Shown: positions 19,840-29,623 of the stretch, one piece after another
Numbering within the stretch: position 1 is the first letter of the stretch
Layout of the letters: every line of letters starts with the position of its first letter
Origin: Alkalithermobacter thermoalcaliphilus JW-YL-7 = DSM 7308
GTDB lineage: Bacteria; Bacillota; Clostridia; Peptostreptococcales; Peptostreptococcaceae
NCBI GenBank assembly: GCA_001584565.1
Contig: LSFY01000001.1
Coordinates: forward strand, 1,474,001 to 1,538,000
Direction: 5' to 3'
Length of the DNA: 64,000 nt
Program-made: the position numbers and the translations under genes
The notes under the pieces: model-generated
The model's database searches: none
The model's input: the letters and a program-made list of their open reading frames with translations, nothing else
What the model was told of the DNA's origin: nothing

Positions 19840-21924
19840 AACTTTTATATATTTTTCAAATTCTGTTGAATTAACAGGTTTTCCGTATATATACCCTTGA
19901 ACTATTTTACATTTTTTGCTTTTTAAAAACGTTAGCTGCACTTCATTTTCTACACCTTCTGCTATTACATCTAAATTTAAAATTGTTGCAACAGACATTA
20001 TAGCATCTATCATTTTTATATTATCTATAAATGATTTATCTATTTTTAGCTTATTTACATCTAATTTGCTAAGTTGACTTAAAGATGAGTATCCTGTTCC
20101 AAAATCATCTATACTTATTTTTATTCCCATATCTCTTAAATCTTTTATTTTTTGTATTATATTATCTATATCTTCTATATAAACTCTTTCCGTTATCTCA
20201 AGTTCAATATATCTAGGGTCTATACCTGTGTCTTTTATTATTTTATATAAATTATCCACAAAGTTATCTTCTTGAAGTTGAACTGCTGATATATTAATTG
20301 ATATAAATATTTTTTTATAACCCATATCTTGCCATATCTTATTTTGTTTACATACAGTTTTTATTATATAATTTCCTATATCTATTATACTTTTATTTTT
20401 TTCTGCTATAGGTATAAATTCTGAAGGTGGTATGTATCCTAACTCTTTGTGATACCACCTTGCTAAAGCTTCTGCTCCTACTACTTGTGAATTTGATATA
20501 TCTACTATAGGCTGAAAATGTATTTGTATTTCTCCCTTATCTAAAGCATATCTTATATCGTTACATAGTATAAATTCTTTTTTAATTTTATTTAAATCCT
20601 GACTAGAGTATATATGCACTTTCCCTTCATTATTTTTCTTTGCTTCATACATTGCTATGTCTGCATTTTTTATTAGTGTATGGGCATCTATTCCATCATC
20701 TGGATATATACTTGCACCTATGCTAGCTGAAAGATGGATATGTTGATAGTTCATAATTACTACATCTTTTAATTTTTCTGTTATCTCATAAGATATATCT
20801 ACAAGCTCTTTTTGAGTTATATTTTTTAATAAAACTACAAATTCATCTCCACCTATTCTAGCAACAATCCCTTTGATATTTATAACTTTTTTTATTATGT
20901 TTGCACAGTATCTAAGTATTTCATCTCCTACTATATGACCTAATGTATCATTTATTTTTTTAAACCCATCAATATCTATAAACATTATCATTATTTTTTT
21001 ATTTTCAGTTTCCCTTATTTCTGAGTTTAATTTTTCTATAAAGTATGCTCTATTATAAAGTCCTGTTAAGCTATCTGTATATGCTAACTTTTCTATTTTT
21101 TTTTCGCATTCTTTTCTTTCACTTATGTCTGTATATATACAGTAAATTCCTAATTGCTCTTGATTATAAATTATAGGGTATGATAATAAACTTACATATA
21201 TTAACTTTCCATACTTATTTTTAGTAACTATTTCTTGTCTTAAAACATTTCCTCCTATAACTTTTGTTGTAAGAAAATCATATTCTTTTATATTTTCTTT
21301 AAAGATTAATAAATCTTGTATATATTTTCCTTTTATTTCATCTAAATTATATCCAAATATTGTTTCAAAAGCTTTATTTACCTTTATAACTTTTGATTGA
21401 TTAGTTAATATTGCTATTGCATCAGGTGAGTTTTCAAATAATTGTTCAAAGTAAGATTTTTGTATCATTAATTTTTGTTCAAACATTATTTTTTCTGTTA
21501 TATCATGAACAATAGAATACAAATAATCTTTTCCATTTATATTTATTATTCCACTGTAAACCTCTACATCTTTTATTTCTCCTGATGATAATTTGTGTTT
21601 AAAATAAAATCTTTTATTTTTCTCAGATTTTGCATCATTTATATACCTTTTAAGTTCGTCTTTACTGAGAATATTTATATCTTGTATTTTAATGGATTTC
21701 ATCTGATCATATGTGTATCCGTAATATATACATGCAGCATTATTTGCTTCTACTATATTAAAACTTTCAGGATCTATTATAAACATTGCTGCTCCATTTT
21801 TTTCAAAAAAGCTTTTATATTTTTCTTCGCTTTCCTTTATTTTATCTTGCATTTTTTTATATTCAGTATTTTTAGTATCTAAAAACTTTCCCCATAGTAT
21901 ATTATAAAACTTTCTTAGCACCAT
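19828..21924 (-). CDS. PAS-PAS-GGDEF-EAL cyclic-di-GMP turnover protein
   Basis: The 698-residue protein has two PAS domains (about 25-135 and 150-265), a GGDEF domain with an intact RIGGDEFVVLL active site, and an EAL domain with GAEALARW, the EITER and DDFGTGYSS motifs and AEGVE, all catalytically complete. It could both make and degrade c-di-GMP, a signal controlling motility and adhesion. No membrane segment is present once the ATG at 21922-21924 is used; this start follows AAAGGGTG, while the longer frame begins in the FNT terminator. PAS domains suggest a redox or small-molecule input. Confidence 0.93.
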   Translation of the reverse strand: MVLRKFYNILWGKFLDTKNTEYKKMQDKIKESEEKYKSFFEKNGAAMFIIDPESFNIVEANNAACIYYGYTYDQMKSIKIQDINILSKDELKRYINDAKSEKNKRFYFKHKLSSGEIKDVEVYSGIININGKDYLYSIVHDITEKIMFEQKLMIQKSYFEQLFENSPDAIAILTNQSKVIKVNKAFETIFGYNLDEIKGKYIQDLLIFKENIKEYDFLTTKVIGGNVLRQEIVTKNKYGKLIYVSLLSYPIIYNQEQLGIYCIYTDISERKECEKKIEKLAYTDSLTGLYNRAYFIEKLNSEIRETENKKIMIMFIDIDGFKKINDTLGHIVGDEILRYCANIIKKVINIKGIVARIGGDEFVVLLKNITQKELVDISYEITEKLKDVVIMNYQHIHLSASIGASIYPDDGIDAHTLIKNADIAMYEAKKNNEGKVHIYSSQDLNKIKKEFILCNDIRYALDKGEIQIHFQPIVDISNSQVVGAEALARWYHKELGYIPPSEFIPIAEKNKSIIDIGNYIIKTVCKQNKIWQDMGYKKIFISINISAVQLQEDNFVDNLYKIIKDTGIDPRYIELEITERVYIEDIDNIIQKIKDLRDMGIKISIDDFGTGYSSLSQLSKLDVNKLKIDKSFIDNIKMIDAIMSVATILNLDVIAEGVENEVQLTFLKSKKCKIVQGYIYGKPVNSTEFEKYIKVEST

Positions 21925-21980
21925 ATCACACCCTTTGAATAATAAATTTACTAATATATTATTCAAAGGTTTATTTTGTT

Positions 21981-22010
21981 GAAACAAAAAAAGCAGCAAT
22001 TAAGCTGCTT
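21981..22010 (-). terminator. Terminator after the FNT channel gene
   Basis: AAGCAGC at 21991-21997 pairs with GCTGCTT at 22004-22010, followed on the minus strand by TTTTTTTGTTTC. It separates the channel gene from the GGDEF-EAL gene. Confidence 0.9.
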
Positions 22011-22857
22011 ATTGAGTAACTTTTTTAGTTATAGGCACATATACCTCAGAAGAAAGTTTTGCTGATTCTTGCTCGTTCTTTGAAGGAAGTATATATGCAA
22101 AATAATAAACAACAGGCACTATTATTGCTCCTCCAACTATATTACCAAGAGTTGATGGTATTATGTTTTTTGTAAATATCTCTACCCAAGTCATATCAGC
22201 TCCTGCAAATTTTGCAAGAGGTAAAAAGAACATATTAGCTATACTATGCTCAAAGCCACCAAGTATAAATACAACTATAGGGAACCAGCAAGCAAATATC
22301 TTAGATATCATATCTTGTGCCCCTGCTACCATCCATACTGTAAGAACTACTAATATATTACAAAGTACTCCTCTTAAAAAGATAGTAGTAAAATCAAGTG
22401 CCATCTTACCACTTGCAATAGACATTGCAAGATCATACATAGGATCCCCTACATTGTAGTATCCTGTTTTTACTACTAATAGTGCCATTGTTGCTATTCC
22501 TATGCAATTTGTTGCATAAACTATTGCCCAGTTTTTTAGCATTTGCTTTAAAGTTATCTTTTTATCCATAAGGGCTAAAGTCATAAGACAGTTTCCTGTA
22601 AATAATTCTCCTCCTGCCATTATAACAAGCATAAGACCTACAGGGAAAACTGCTCCACCTATAAGTTTCATAAGTCCTACATCTATATGTTTTAATGTTT
22701 GCATTACTGAGATATATGCATGTGCACCAAATCCTATAAACATACCTGCAAACAATCCTAAAAGTTCCATTTGTGTAGTCGATAAATTAGCTTTCTTTAT
22801 TCCTGCACCTACTATAGCCTGTGCTATCTCTGGCGGGGTTAAAATTTTCTTATCCAT
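22009..22857 (-). CDS. Formate/nitrite transporter family channel
   Basis: The 282-residue integral membrane protein has six hydrophobic segments and the FNT hallmarks: the loop GGELFTGNCL (about 83-92) and GFEHSIANMFF (about 201-211) with the central conserved His. FNT proteins form pentameric channels for formate, nitrite or hydrosulfide. In a fermenting clostridium formate is most likely, but hydrosulfide channels share this fold. It is a monocistronic unit with a leader that may hold a short ORF. Confidence 0.9.
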   Translation of the reverse strand: MDKKILTPPEIAQAIVGAGIKKANLSTTQMELLGLFAGMFIGFGAHAYISVMQTLKHIDVGLMKLIGGAVFPVGLMLVIMAGGELFTGNCLMTLALMDKKITLKQMLKNWAIVYATNCIGIATMALLVVKTGYYNVGDPMYDLAMSIASGKMALDFTTIFLRGVLCNILVVLTVWMVAGAQDMISKIFACWFPIVVFILGGFEHSIANMFFLPLAKFAGADMTWVEIFTKNIIPSTLGNIVGGAIIVPVVYYFAYILPSKNEQESAKLSSEVYVPITKKVTQ

Positions 22858-22923
22858 TTAATCATCTTCCTTTCAATTTTATTAGTATTTTAGTTGTGTA
22901 AAGTTTAAATATTCAGAAATTAT

Positions 22924-22977
22924 CTACCCGCCTTTTTCAGTCAATTTTTCATTTCGCCCATGCTCTGAAAAATCCAC
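22924..22977 (-). CDS. Candidate 17-residue leader ORF before the FNT gene
   Basis: A GTG at 22975-22977 lies seven bases after GGGGGAATAAAA-type ribosome site sequence and opens an 18-codon frame (MDFSEHGRNEKLTEKGG, stop TAG), about 65 bases before the channel start. The same stretch can also fold, with AUUUUUCA and UGAAAAAU forming a stem, so it may instead be a structured RNA. A TATAAT lies upstream near 23030. Translation is not shown; the peptide has no similarity I recognise. Confidence 0.35.
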   Translation of the reverse strand: MDFSEHGRNEKLTEKGG

Positions 22978-23098
22978 TTTTATTCCCCCTATCCAATTTC
23001 TTCAACTAAATCGCTTTATAGATTATACTCCATTTTTTTTAATATTTCTATATAAAATTTTATTTTTTGTGTGGTTTTTTTCTACAAACATTGAAAAA

Positions 23099-23121
23099 AA
23101 GTGGCACAATATCCACCACTT
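23099..23121 (-). terminator. Terminator after the frameshifted chemoreceptor
   Basis: AAGTGG at 23099-23104 pairs with CCACTT at 23116-23121, followed on the minus strand by a T-run. Confidence 0.65.
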
Positions 23122-25202
23122 ATATATTGAATCTATTAATTATTTCATCCAATTCTTTCACTATTCTTAAAAGTTGTTCAGATAATGATGATAACTCTTG
23201 AATAGATGCAAACTGTTCCTGAATAGATGCTGATATTTCTTGTGTAGATGCTGCTGACTGTTGTGTTACTGATGATATTTCCTGTATTGATTTAACTACT
23301 TCTTGTTTTTGTAATTTTATTTTATCTATATTTTTTATAAGATTAATACTTTCATCAACTATTTTGTTTATAACATTACTTATATCATCAAAAGAGTTTT
23401 TTGCATTTTTTACTGCATTATCTGATAGTTTAATAGCTTGTGCTGCGAAATTTATCTCTTTTTTTACGCTTTCTATATCTATTTGAACATTTGAAATTAT
23501 CTGCTCAATTTCTTTAGTATATGTTGAAGATAGTTGTGAAAGCTTTCTTATTTCATCTGCAACTACCGAAAATCCTCTTCCAGCTTCTCCTGCACGGGCT
23601 GCTTCTATGGCTGCATTAAGTGCTAAAAGGTTTGTTTGATCTGATATAACTTTTATGCTTTCTAAAGCCTTTGATATTAGTTTTGAGCTTTTATTTAAAG
23701 ATTCAATCTTTTCTAATGTATTATCTGATGCTTTAATGCTATCTTCAGATGCTTTATATAAATTTTCTATTTGCAGCAAACCACTCTCATTAGTATATTT
23801 TGCCTTTTCTATTTCACCTTCTATAGATTTAATTCCTGTTAACAACAAATCTATATTATTGTCTAATTGTTTTAGTTTTTCGTATCCTTCTTGCATACTT
23901 TTAGCTTGATCTATGGTTCCTTGAGAAAGTTCATCTGTTGATTTTGATATTTGTTCTAAGGCCTGTGAATACTCATTCATATTATTTGTTAGTATAAAGC
24001 TGTTATCATAAAGTTTTTTAGAGTCTTCCTTTAATGTTTTTATTATGGTTTTAAGAGTTTTTCGTAGCTTAATTATAGATTCTCCCATATCTTTACATTC
24101 ATCTTTATATTCTAATAGATACTCGTATTCTTTATTGTCTTTTATATCAAGATTAGCTGTTTTATCTAAAGCTTGTGTAACCGATAAAACTGGCTTTGTT
24201 ATCTTGTTTCCTATATATAAAGATATTGCTATTGAAATTATTGCTCCTAAAATTATTATTATTGTAGATATACTAATGAGTTTATTTAAATCACTAAATA
24301 CTTCTTTTTCTGGAATACATACTCCTATTGTATATCCGTTTGATAAATTATAATATCCAAATATCTTTTTTTCTCCTTCAAAGCTGTACTTAAACCATCC
24401 CGATTTATTTTTTGCAATTTCTTCAGCTATATAAAGAAAGCGATCTATTTTCTACATCTTTTAAATTATCATTAATATTAAATGTAGGGTGAACTAAGAA
24501 ATTATATTCTTTAGATAATAAAAAAGCATATCCTGTATCATATAATTTTATTTCTTTTACTGCATTTTTGACTAAATCAAAATCTATATCCATTCCTACA
24601 ACCCCTATTAGTAAATTATCTACATATACTGGTTTTGTATATGATATTAAATATTTATTTATATCATCTTCCATATAAGGATCTATCCATGTTCCAGCTT
24701 TGTTGTCTACTGCTTTATAGTAGTAGTTCATATATTCATTATCTCTATTAAATTCTTCTATAGTTATACTTTCTTGCTTTTCAACTTTTCCATTTATATT
24801 TGTATACCAAATTCCATATGCCTTATTTTTAAGCTCTGGATTTAAAGTTATATAAGTTCCAACTGATTGTTTTGTATTTTCTGAGTATCTTTTTATTACT
24901 TTATCCATTTCGCTTATATATTTTTCTAAGTATAAATCATTTTCTTTAAACTGTTTTGTATCAAATAAATTTACTGCTGTATCTGATAGGTTTTCAACTA
25001 AGCTTGATATATTATCCATTACATTTTCAAATTCATATCCTTTGTTTTCTAATATAAGCATAAGCTCTTTTTGTATATTTTCTTTTACTATATCTTTTGC
25101 TCTAGATAGTATAATACTTCCAACAGTTGTACCTATTATGATAGAGCATAAAAGTATTGATAATACTATTTTAAAATTTATACTATTAATTTTTTTATTC
25201 AT
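23120..25202 (-). pseudogene. Chemoreceptor (MCP) disrupted by a single +1 frameshift
   Basis: The N-terminal frame (25202 to 24423) encodes a membrane helix and a dCache sensor with GTWIDPYMEDD and LLIGVVGMDIDFD, ends in a few unrelated residues and stops. The next frame continues without a gap from about 24455: [10 protein letters not shown], the end of the sensor, a second membrane helix, HAMP and a complete signalling hairpin with [14 protein letters not shown], to 23120. Deleting one base in the A-rich stretch near 24450-24460 would restore about 693 residues. As it stands, the product lacks signalling. It may be a true mutation, a phase-variable tract or a sequencing error. Confidence 0.85.
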
Positions 25203-25265
25203 TTTACCACCCTCTTATATATTTTTTCACTTTATAATATTTGAGGGTAGTAAATTATGTGAAAA

Positions 25266-25291
25266 AATCCTGTAAAAATTTTTACAGGATT
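25266..25291 (-). terminator. Terminator after hydF
   Basis: AATCCTGTAAAAA and its exact complement form a 13-bp stem that overlaps the hydF stop codon and is followed by TTTTTTC on the minus strand. Confidence 0.85.
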
Positions 25292-26519
25292 ATCCTTTGT
25301 AAAGCTGTTTAGCTACTGGGAATGGATCAAGTGCTCTATCTAAAACATTTGTTACATGTCCTATTAAAACCCCATAGTTTACTATAGGTGTTTTATTTTC
25401 TCTTGCCTTACTTATTCTATATTGCATTTCCTTTGCATTTAGCATACATCCACCACAGTGAACTATTAGTTTGTATTTTTTCATTTCTTCTTGGTTTGGA
25501 TAACTAACTCCAGATGTCCACTCAAAATTTAGTTTTGCATTTGCTATTTTCTCTATCCACTTAGGTATTTTGTCTTTTCCTATGTCTCCTTCTTGTCTAT
25601 GATGTGTACATCCTTCACATATAAGAACATGATCATTTTCTTTTAATGTATTTATAGCTTTAACTCCTATAACAAGCTCCTCAAGGTCAGCTTTGTATCT
25701 AGCAAACAATATAGAAAATGATGTCATAGGAATATCTTTAGGAACTATCTTATCTACTAGCTCAAATGCTTGTGAGTCTGTTATAACTAATTTAGGTTTT
25801 TTCCCTAGATTATCTAATGTGCTTTTAAGTTCTGTTTCTCTTGTTACAATAGCTACTGCCCCGTGATCTATAACATCTCTTATTGTCTGCTGCTGAGGTA
25901 ATATAAGTCTTCCCTTTGGAGCTGCTTTATCTATCGGGGTAACTAATACTACAAAGTCATTTGGCTCAATTAAATCTCCCACTATTTTCTTTTCTTCTTG
26001 AGTATTAGGAGCATGCTTTATTATTAAGTTTTTAAGATCATCTATTCCATATCTATTTTTAGCACTTACCCCTACACATTCAATATTTAATGTGTTTTCT
26101 ATTTCTTTTATTTGTTCTTTATCAATGCAAGTTTCATCAATCTTATTAACAGCTGCAATTACTGGAATTTTCTTGTCTTTTATTTTTTCTAATATATCTT
26201 TATCAAAATCACGAACCCCATCATTTGCGTTGATAACAAGTACTGCAAGGTCAGTTTTATTTAAAACATCAATACTTTTTTTAACTCTAAGTTCTCCTAA
26301 TGCTCCCTCATCATCAATTCCTGCTGTATCTATTATTACAACAGGACCTATAGGAAGAATTTCCATAGCTTTGTATACAGGGTCTGTTGTTGTTCCAGCT
26401 ACATTAGATACTAAAGCTATATCTTGATTTGTCAAAGCATTTATTAATGACGATTTTCCTGCATTTCTTCTACCAAATATCGCTATATGAAGTCTATTGC
26501 TTCTAGGTGTTTCATTCAT
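25290..26519 (-). CDS. hydF: [FeFe]-hydrogenase maturation GTPase HydF
   Basis: HydF is the scaffold on which the 2Fe subcluster is completed before transfer to HydA. The 409-residue protein has an N-terminal GTPase domain with the P-loop GRRNAGKSS at about 17-25, DTAG and NKID, then a dimerisation domain and a C-terminal iron-sulfur domain with CEGCTHHRQ and HCGGCM, the known cluster ligands. The ATG at 26517-26519 is preceded by GGAGG; the longer frame starts inside hydE. It overlaps hydE by eight bases, so the two are coupled. Confidence 0.95.
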   Translation of the reverse strand: MNETPRSNRLHIAIFGRRNAGKSSLINALTNQDIALVSNVAGTTTDPVYKAMEILPIGPVVIIDTAGIDDEGALGELRVKKSIDVLNKTDLAVLVINANDGVRDFDKDILEKIKDKKIPVIAAVNKIDETCIDKEQIKEIENTLNIECVGVSAKNRYGIDDLKNLIIKHAPNTQEEKKIVGDLIEPNDFVVLVTPIDKAAPKGRLILPQQQTIRDVIDHGAVAIVTRETELKSTLDNLGKKPKLVITDSQAFELVDKIVPKDIPMTSFSILFARYKADLEELVIGVKAINTLKENDHVLICEGCTHHRQEGDIGKDKIPKWIEKIANAKLNFEWTSGVSYPNQEEMKKYKLIVHCGGCMLNAKEMQYRISKARENKTPIVNYGVLIGHVTNVLDRALDPFPVAKQLYKG

Positions 26520-27825
26520 TGCTAAATACCTCCATATCAAATTTTAAATATGGCGGGAACTGTCTATTAGCCTCTTTTATAGCTTTATATGCACTCTTTA
26601 GATCTACCATATTTTTACCTGAATATATTTGATAGTTATATCTATATTTAGCTGGAGTATTTATAAGCATTATAGTGTTTGCTCCTGCTTTTAAAGCCTT
26701 AGTTTGTCCATTAGGGTCAATGGATGCTAAAGCTGTTGTGGCTGGAATATATACTCTTTTACAAACTAATCTAGTTACAGCAACAGCTTTTAAGGTCATC
26801 TCAACACTTCCAGGAGGATATTTTTCAAGTGGAGTTGATTTTGCTGGTATAAAAGGTCCTATACCTATCATATTTATTCCCATATCTTTAAAAAACATTA
26901 TATCTTTTGCTATATCTTCTTCTCTTTGTCCTGGAAGACCTATTATAGATCCTGACCCATTTATATATCCTAATTCTCTTAGCCACTTTGAGCATTGTAT
27001 CCTATGGTTATAATCATCATCTGGATGAACATATTCAAATATATCTTTATTAGTAGTTTCTATTTTTAAAAGATAGTTATCTGCACCAAGCTTTTTAAAG
27101 TATTCGTATTCTTCTTTTGGTCTTTCTCCTAAACTTAAAGTTATTCTCATACCTGTTTCTTTTTTTATTCTTGTTATTAAATTACCTATTTTTTCTTTAG
27201 TATAGAATGGATCTTCTCCAGATTGAAGTATTACAGTTTTAAGACCTAATGAATGAAGCTCATGAACTATCTTCATTATTTCTTCTTCATCCATTCTGTA
27301 TCTTTCAAGAGTTGTTAGTCCTTTTCTAACTCCACAGTATTTACAATCCTTTATACAATAATTAGAAAACTCTATCGCTCCCCTTATATCTACTACATCT
27401 CCAACTATTTTCTTTCTCATTTCATCAGCTGCACTAAATAGTGCTTGCTTTTCAGCAGTACCATCAGCCTTAAGCAAAGTTACTATATCTTCAAAATCTA
27501 ATTCTATACCTTGTTCTACCTTTTTTAATGCATTTAGAAATTCTTCTCTTATAACTGAATTTCTTACTTTTTCTAGAAGGCCTGTTAGCCTTTGAGGTTT
27601 ATCTTCATATATACCTGATATTACTATATCATTTTGTCTTAAATATTTTTCACTTATATCTTTATCTTCTTTTTTTACTCTTATTGCAATAGCACAAACC
27701 GATCCATATTCAGCAGGAGCTGGAACAAGAGATGTTTCAATACCATTATCTTTGAGTATTTTATCTCCTCTTAACATATGGTTTGTAGATCCTGCCATTA
27801 TAAGGTAGTATTTTATTTCATTCAT
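26512..27825 (-). CDS. hydE: DUF3343 domain fused to radical-SAM maturase HydE
   Basis: The C-terminal 350 residues are HydE, a radical SAM enzyme that acts on the cysteine-bound Fe(CO)2CN precursor made by HydG; the cluster motif CIKDCKYCG is at about residues 157-165. The 437-residue chain is longer than usual because of an N-terminal domain (1 to about 78) starting YYLIMAGSTNHMLRGDKILK and continuing SLVPAPAEYGSVCAIAIRV. This resembles the small DUF3343 (Se/S carrier-like) family, including its single cysteine at about 44. The initiation codon has GGAGG upstream. The fusion is clear from the sequence; what the extra domain does is not. Confidence 0.92.
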   Translation of the reverse strand: MNEIKYYLIMAGSTNHMLRGDKILKDNGIETSLVPAPAEYGSVCAIAIRVKKEDKDISEKYLRQNDIVISGIYEDKPQRLTGLLEKVRNSVIREEFLNALKKVEQGIELDFEDIVTLLKADGTAEKQALFSAADEMRKKIVGDVVDIRGAIEFSNYCIKDCKYCGVRKGLTTLERYRMDEEEIMKIVHELHSLGLKTVILQSGEDPFYTKEKIGNLITRIKKETGMRITLSLGERPKEEYEYFKKLGADNYLLKIETTNKDIFEYVHPDDDYNHRIQCSKWLRELGYINGSGSIIGLPGQREEDIAKDIMFFKDMGINMIGIGPFIPAKSTPLEKYPPGSVEMTLKAVAVTRLVCKRVYIPATTALASIDPNGQTKALKAGANTIMLINTPAKYRYNYQIYSGKNMVDLKSAYKAIKEANRQFPPYLKFDMEVFSNE

Positions 27826-27834
27826 AGCATCCTC

Positions 27835-29208
27835 CTAAAAATATAGGTCTTTTTCTCCTTTTTCTATTCTTTCTAATCTTTTCTTTACTTCTTGTTTTAT
27901 TTTTTCATTTTTTATTTTGTCTAGCTCTCTTTGTATCATTTCTTCTCCTATTTTTTTAGTTTCTTCAGATGCACTGTTTACTAGATTTTCTTTAAATGTA
28001 AGTATTGAATTTGGCTGACAAAATTCATGTATATGTGAATGTTTAGCAAGTTCCATGAATGCTTCTCCTGTTCTTTTAGCCCTATAGCAAGCTGTGCAAA
28101 AACTAGGAAGATGGCCTTGCTTGCATATTACTTTTAGCATCTCATCTAGGCTTCTTTCATCACTTGTTTCAAACTGGTCTGCATACTTATCATCTTCTTC
28201 ATATCCTCCTGGACTTGTTTTAGATCCAGCTGACATTTGTGATACTCCTAAATTTATAAGTTCATCTCTAAGATTTTTATCTTCTCTTGTTGAAAGAATT
28301 ATCCCTGTATAAGGAACTGCCATTCTATAAACAGCTACAACTTTCTTAAGATCTTTATCTGAAAGAGGATATGGCACTTTATCAAGCCCTGATCCAATTG
28401 CTGGTCTAAGTCTTGGTATAGATATAGTGTGTGGACCTATATTATACTTTTGATCTAAATAATCAGAATGAATAAGTGTTGCTATAACATCAAATTTATA
28501 ATCATAAAGTCCAAGTAATACTCCTATACCAACATCGTCTATTCCAGCTTCAAATGCTCTATCTATTGCTGTTAATCTATAATCATAATCTGCCTTTGAG
28601 CCACTTGTATGCATTTTTTTATAAGTTTGCCTATGATATGTTTCCTGGAATATCTGGTATGTTCCAATCTTTGCCTTTTTTAGCTTTTTAAATTCTTCAA
28701 CACTCATAGGAGCGGCATTTACATTTATTCTTCTTATATCAGCATTTTCATATATAGCCCTTACACTTTCTACTATGTGATCTATATTAGTAGTTTTTTT
28801 GTCTTCTCCACAAACTAATAAAATTCTCTTGTGTCCTTGTTTTTCTAAAACTTTAGCTTCATTTATTATTTCTTCAGTTGATAATGTTTTTCTATGAAGA
28901 CTTTTGTTTGCTGCTCTAAAACCACAATATAAGCAGTTGTTAGTACATTCATTTGATGTATAAAGCGGTGCAAATACCACTATTCTATTACCATATATCT
29001 TTTCTTTTATATATCTTGCAGCTTCAAACATTTTTTCTAAAAGATGTTCATCTTCAACTTGAAGAAGTTTTGCAGCTTCTATTATTTCTATTCCATAACA
29101 GTCTTTAGATTTTTCTATTATTTCTAAGATTTCTTCTTTAGAAAAGTCTTTAGATTCTTTTAAAATTTCATTTATTTCATTTTCATTTATTATTTCATAA
29201 GTATTCAT
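27835..29208 (-). CDS. hydG: Radical-SAM tyrosine lyase HydG
   Basis: HydG cleaves tyrosine to supply CO and cyanide for the hydrogenase active site. The 457-residue protein carries the SAM cluster motif CTNNCLYCGF at about 88-97 and the C-terminal auxiliary-cluster motif CTACYRAKRTGEAFM at about 378-392, with the HxxC-like surroundings typical of HydG. The ATG at 29206-29208 follows GAGGTG; a TTG/ATG five codons upstream lies in the previous gene. It forms an operon with the TM1266-like gene (11 bases upstream) and hydE (nine bases downstream). Confidence 0.96.
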   Translation of the reverse strand: MNTYEIINENEINEILKESKDFSKEEILEIIEKSKDCYGIEIIEAAKLLQVEDEHLLEKMFEAARYIKEKIYGNRIVVFAPLYTSNECTNNCLYCGFRAANKSLHRKTLSTEEIINEAKVLEKQGHKRILLVCGEDKKTTNIDHIVESVRAIYENADIRRINVNAAPMSVEEFKKLKKAKIGTYQIFQETYHRQTYKKMHTSGSKADYDYRLTAIDRAFEAGIDDVGIGVLLGLYDYKFDVIATLIHSDYLDQKYNIGPHTISIPRLRPAIGSGLDKVPYPLSDKDLKKVVAVYRMAVPYTGIILSTREDKNLRDELINLGVSQMSAGSKTSPGGYEEDDKYADQFETSDERSLDEMLKVICKQGHLPSFCTACYRAKRTGEAFMELAKHSHIHEFCQPNSILTFKENLVNSASEETKKIGEEMIQRELDKIKNEKIKQEVKKRLERIEKGEKDLYF

Positions 29209-29219
29209 ATTTTTCCACC

Positions 29220-29465
29220 TCACTTTTGAGTTAAAGCACTTTTAACTGTAACTCCTTTTAATCTTCCTAATTTTCCTGTTAAAGCTCCTATATCATCGTT
29301 TGTTCCATCAACTATTATAGATATTACACTTACATCTTTTTCTTTGTATGGTATTCCCATTCTTCCTACAACAATATCTGAAAAAGAGCTTAATAATTTG
29401 TTTACCTTTTCAACACTTTCTTTATCTTCTACTATTATCGCAACTACTCCAATTCTTTTGTTCAT
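29220..29465 (-). CDS. TM1266-like iron-only hydrogenase system regulator
   Basis: This 81-residue protein is an ACT-like small regulator (starting MNKRIGVVAIIVEDKESVEK, later SIIVDGTNDDIGALTGKLGRL) of the TM1266 family, found next to hydrogenase maturation genes. Ligand and target are unknown. The ATG at 29463-29465 is eight bases after AAAGGGTG. An in-frame extension to a TTG at 29561 reads through the terminator hairpin, lacks a close ribosome site and is not accepted. It is the first structural gene after the attenuator. Confidence 0.85.
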   Translation of the reverse strand: MNKRIGVVAIIVEDKESVEKVNKLLSSFSDIVVGRMGIPYKEKDVSVISIIVDGTNDDIGALTGKLGRLKGVTVKSALTQK

Positions 29466-29482
29466 GATATCACCCTTTCTAA

Positions 29483-29623
29483 ACAAAAAAACTTTCCTAA
29501 AGGTAGGAAAGTTTATACTCATCACCTCTCTTACCTTTTGCTCAGAATAATATCCTCGCAATTAGAATTTTTTTATTATCCTCCTGATGAATACAATCCA
29601 TCAGTCAGATTTATTTTTTTCAT
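29483..29623 (-). promoter_or_regulatory. Transcription attenuator leader of the hydGEF operon
   Basis: An intrinsic terminator (AACTTTCCTA at 29490-29499 with TAGGAAAGTT at 29504-29513, then TTTTTTTG) ends about 18 bases before the TM1266-like start. Upstream, AAAGGUA (29532-29538) is complementary to UACCUUU (29499-29505), the loop and part of the terminator stem, a candidate antiterminator. A further hairpin (29584-29604) and a 15-codon ORF (29576-29623, MKKINLTDGLYSSGG) precede it. I see no tRNA-binding T-box or known riboswitch consensus. The arrangement is seen; the switching is inferred. Confidence 0.65.

Noticed and set aside
29466-29561. N-terminal extension of the TM1266-like protein to a TTG at 29561
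   Set aside because: It would be encoded by the terminator hairpin and has no ribosome site at a suitable distance; the ATG at 29465 has one.
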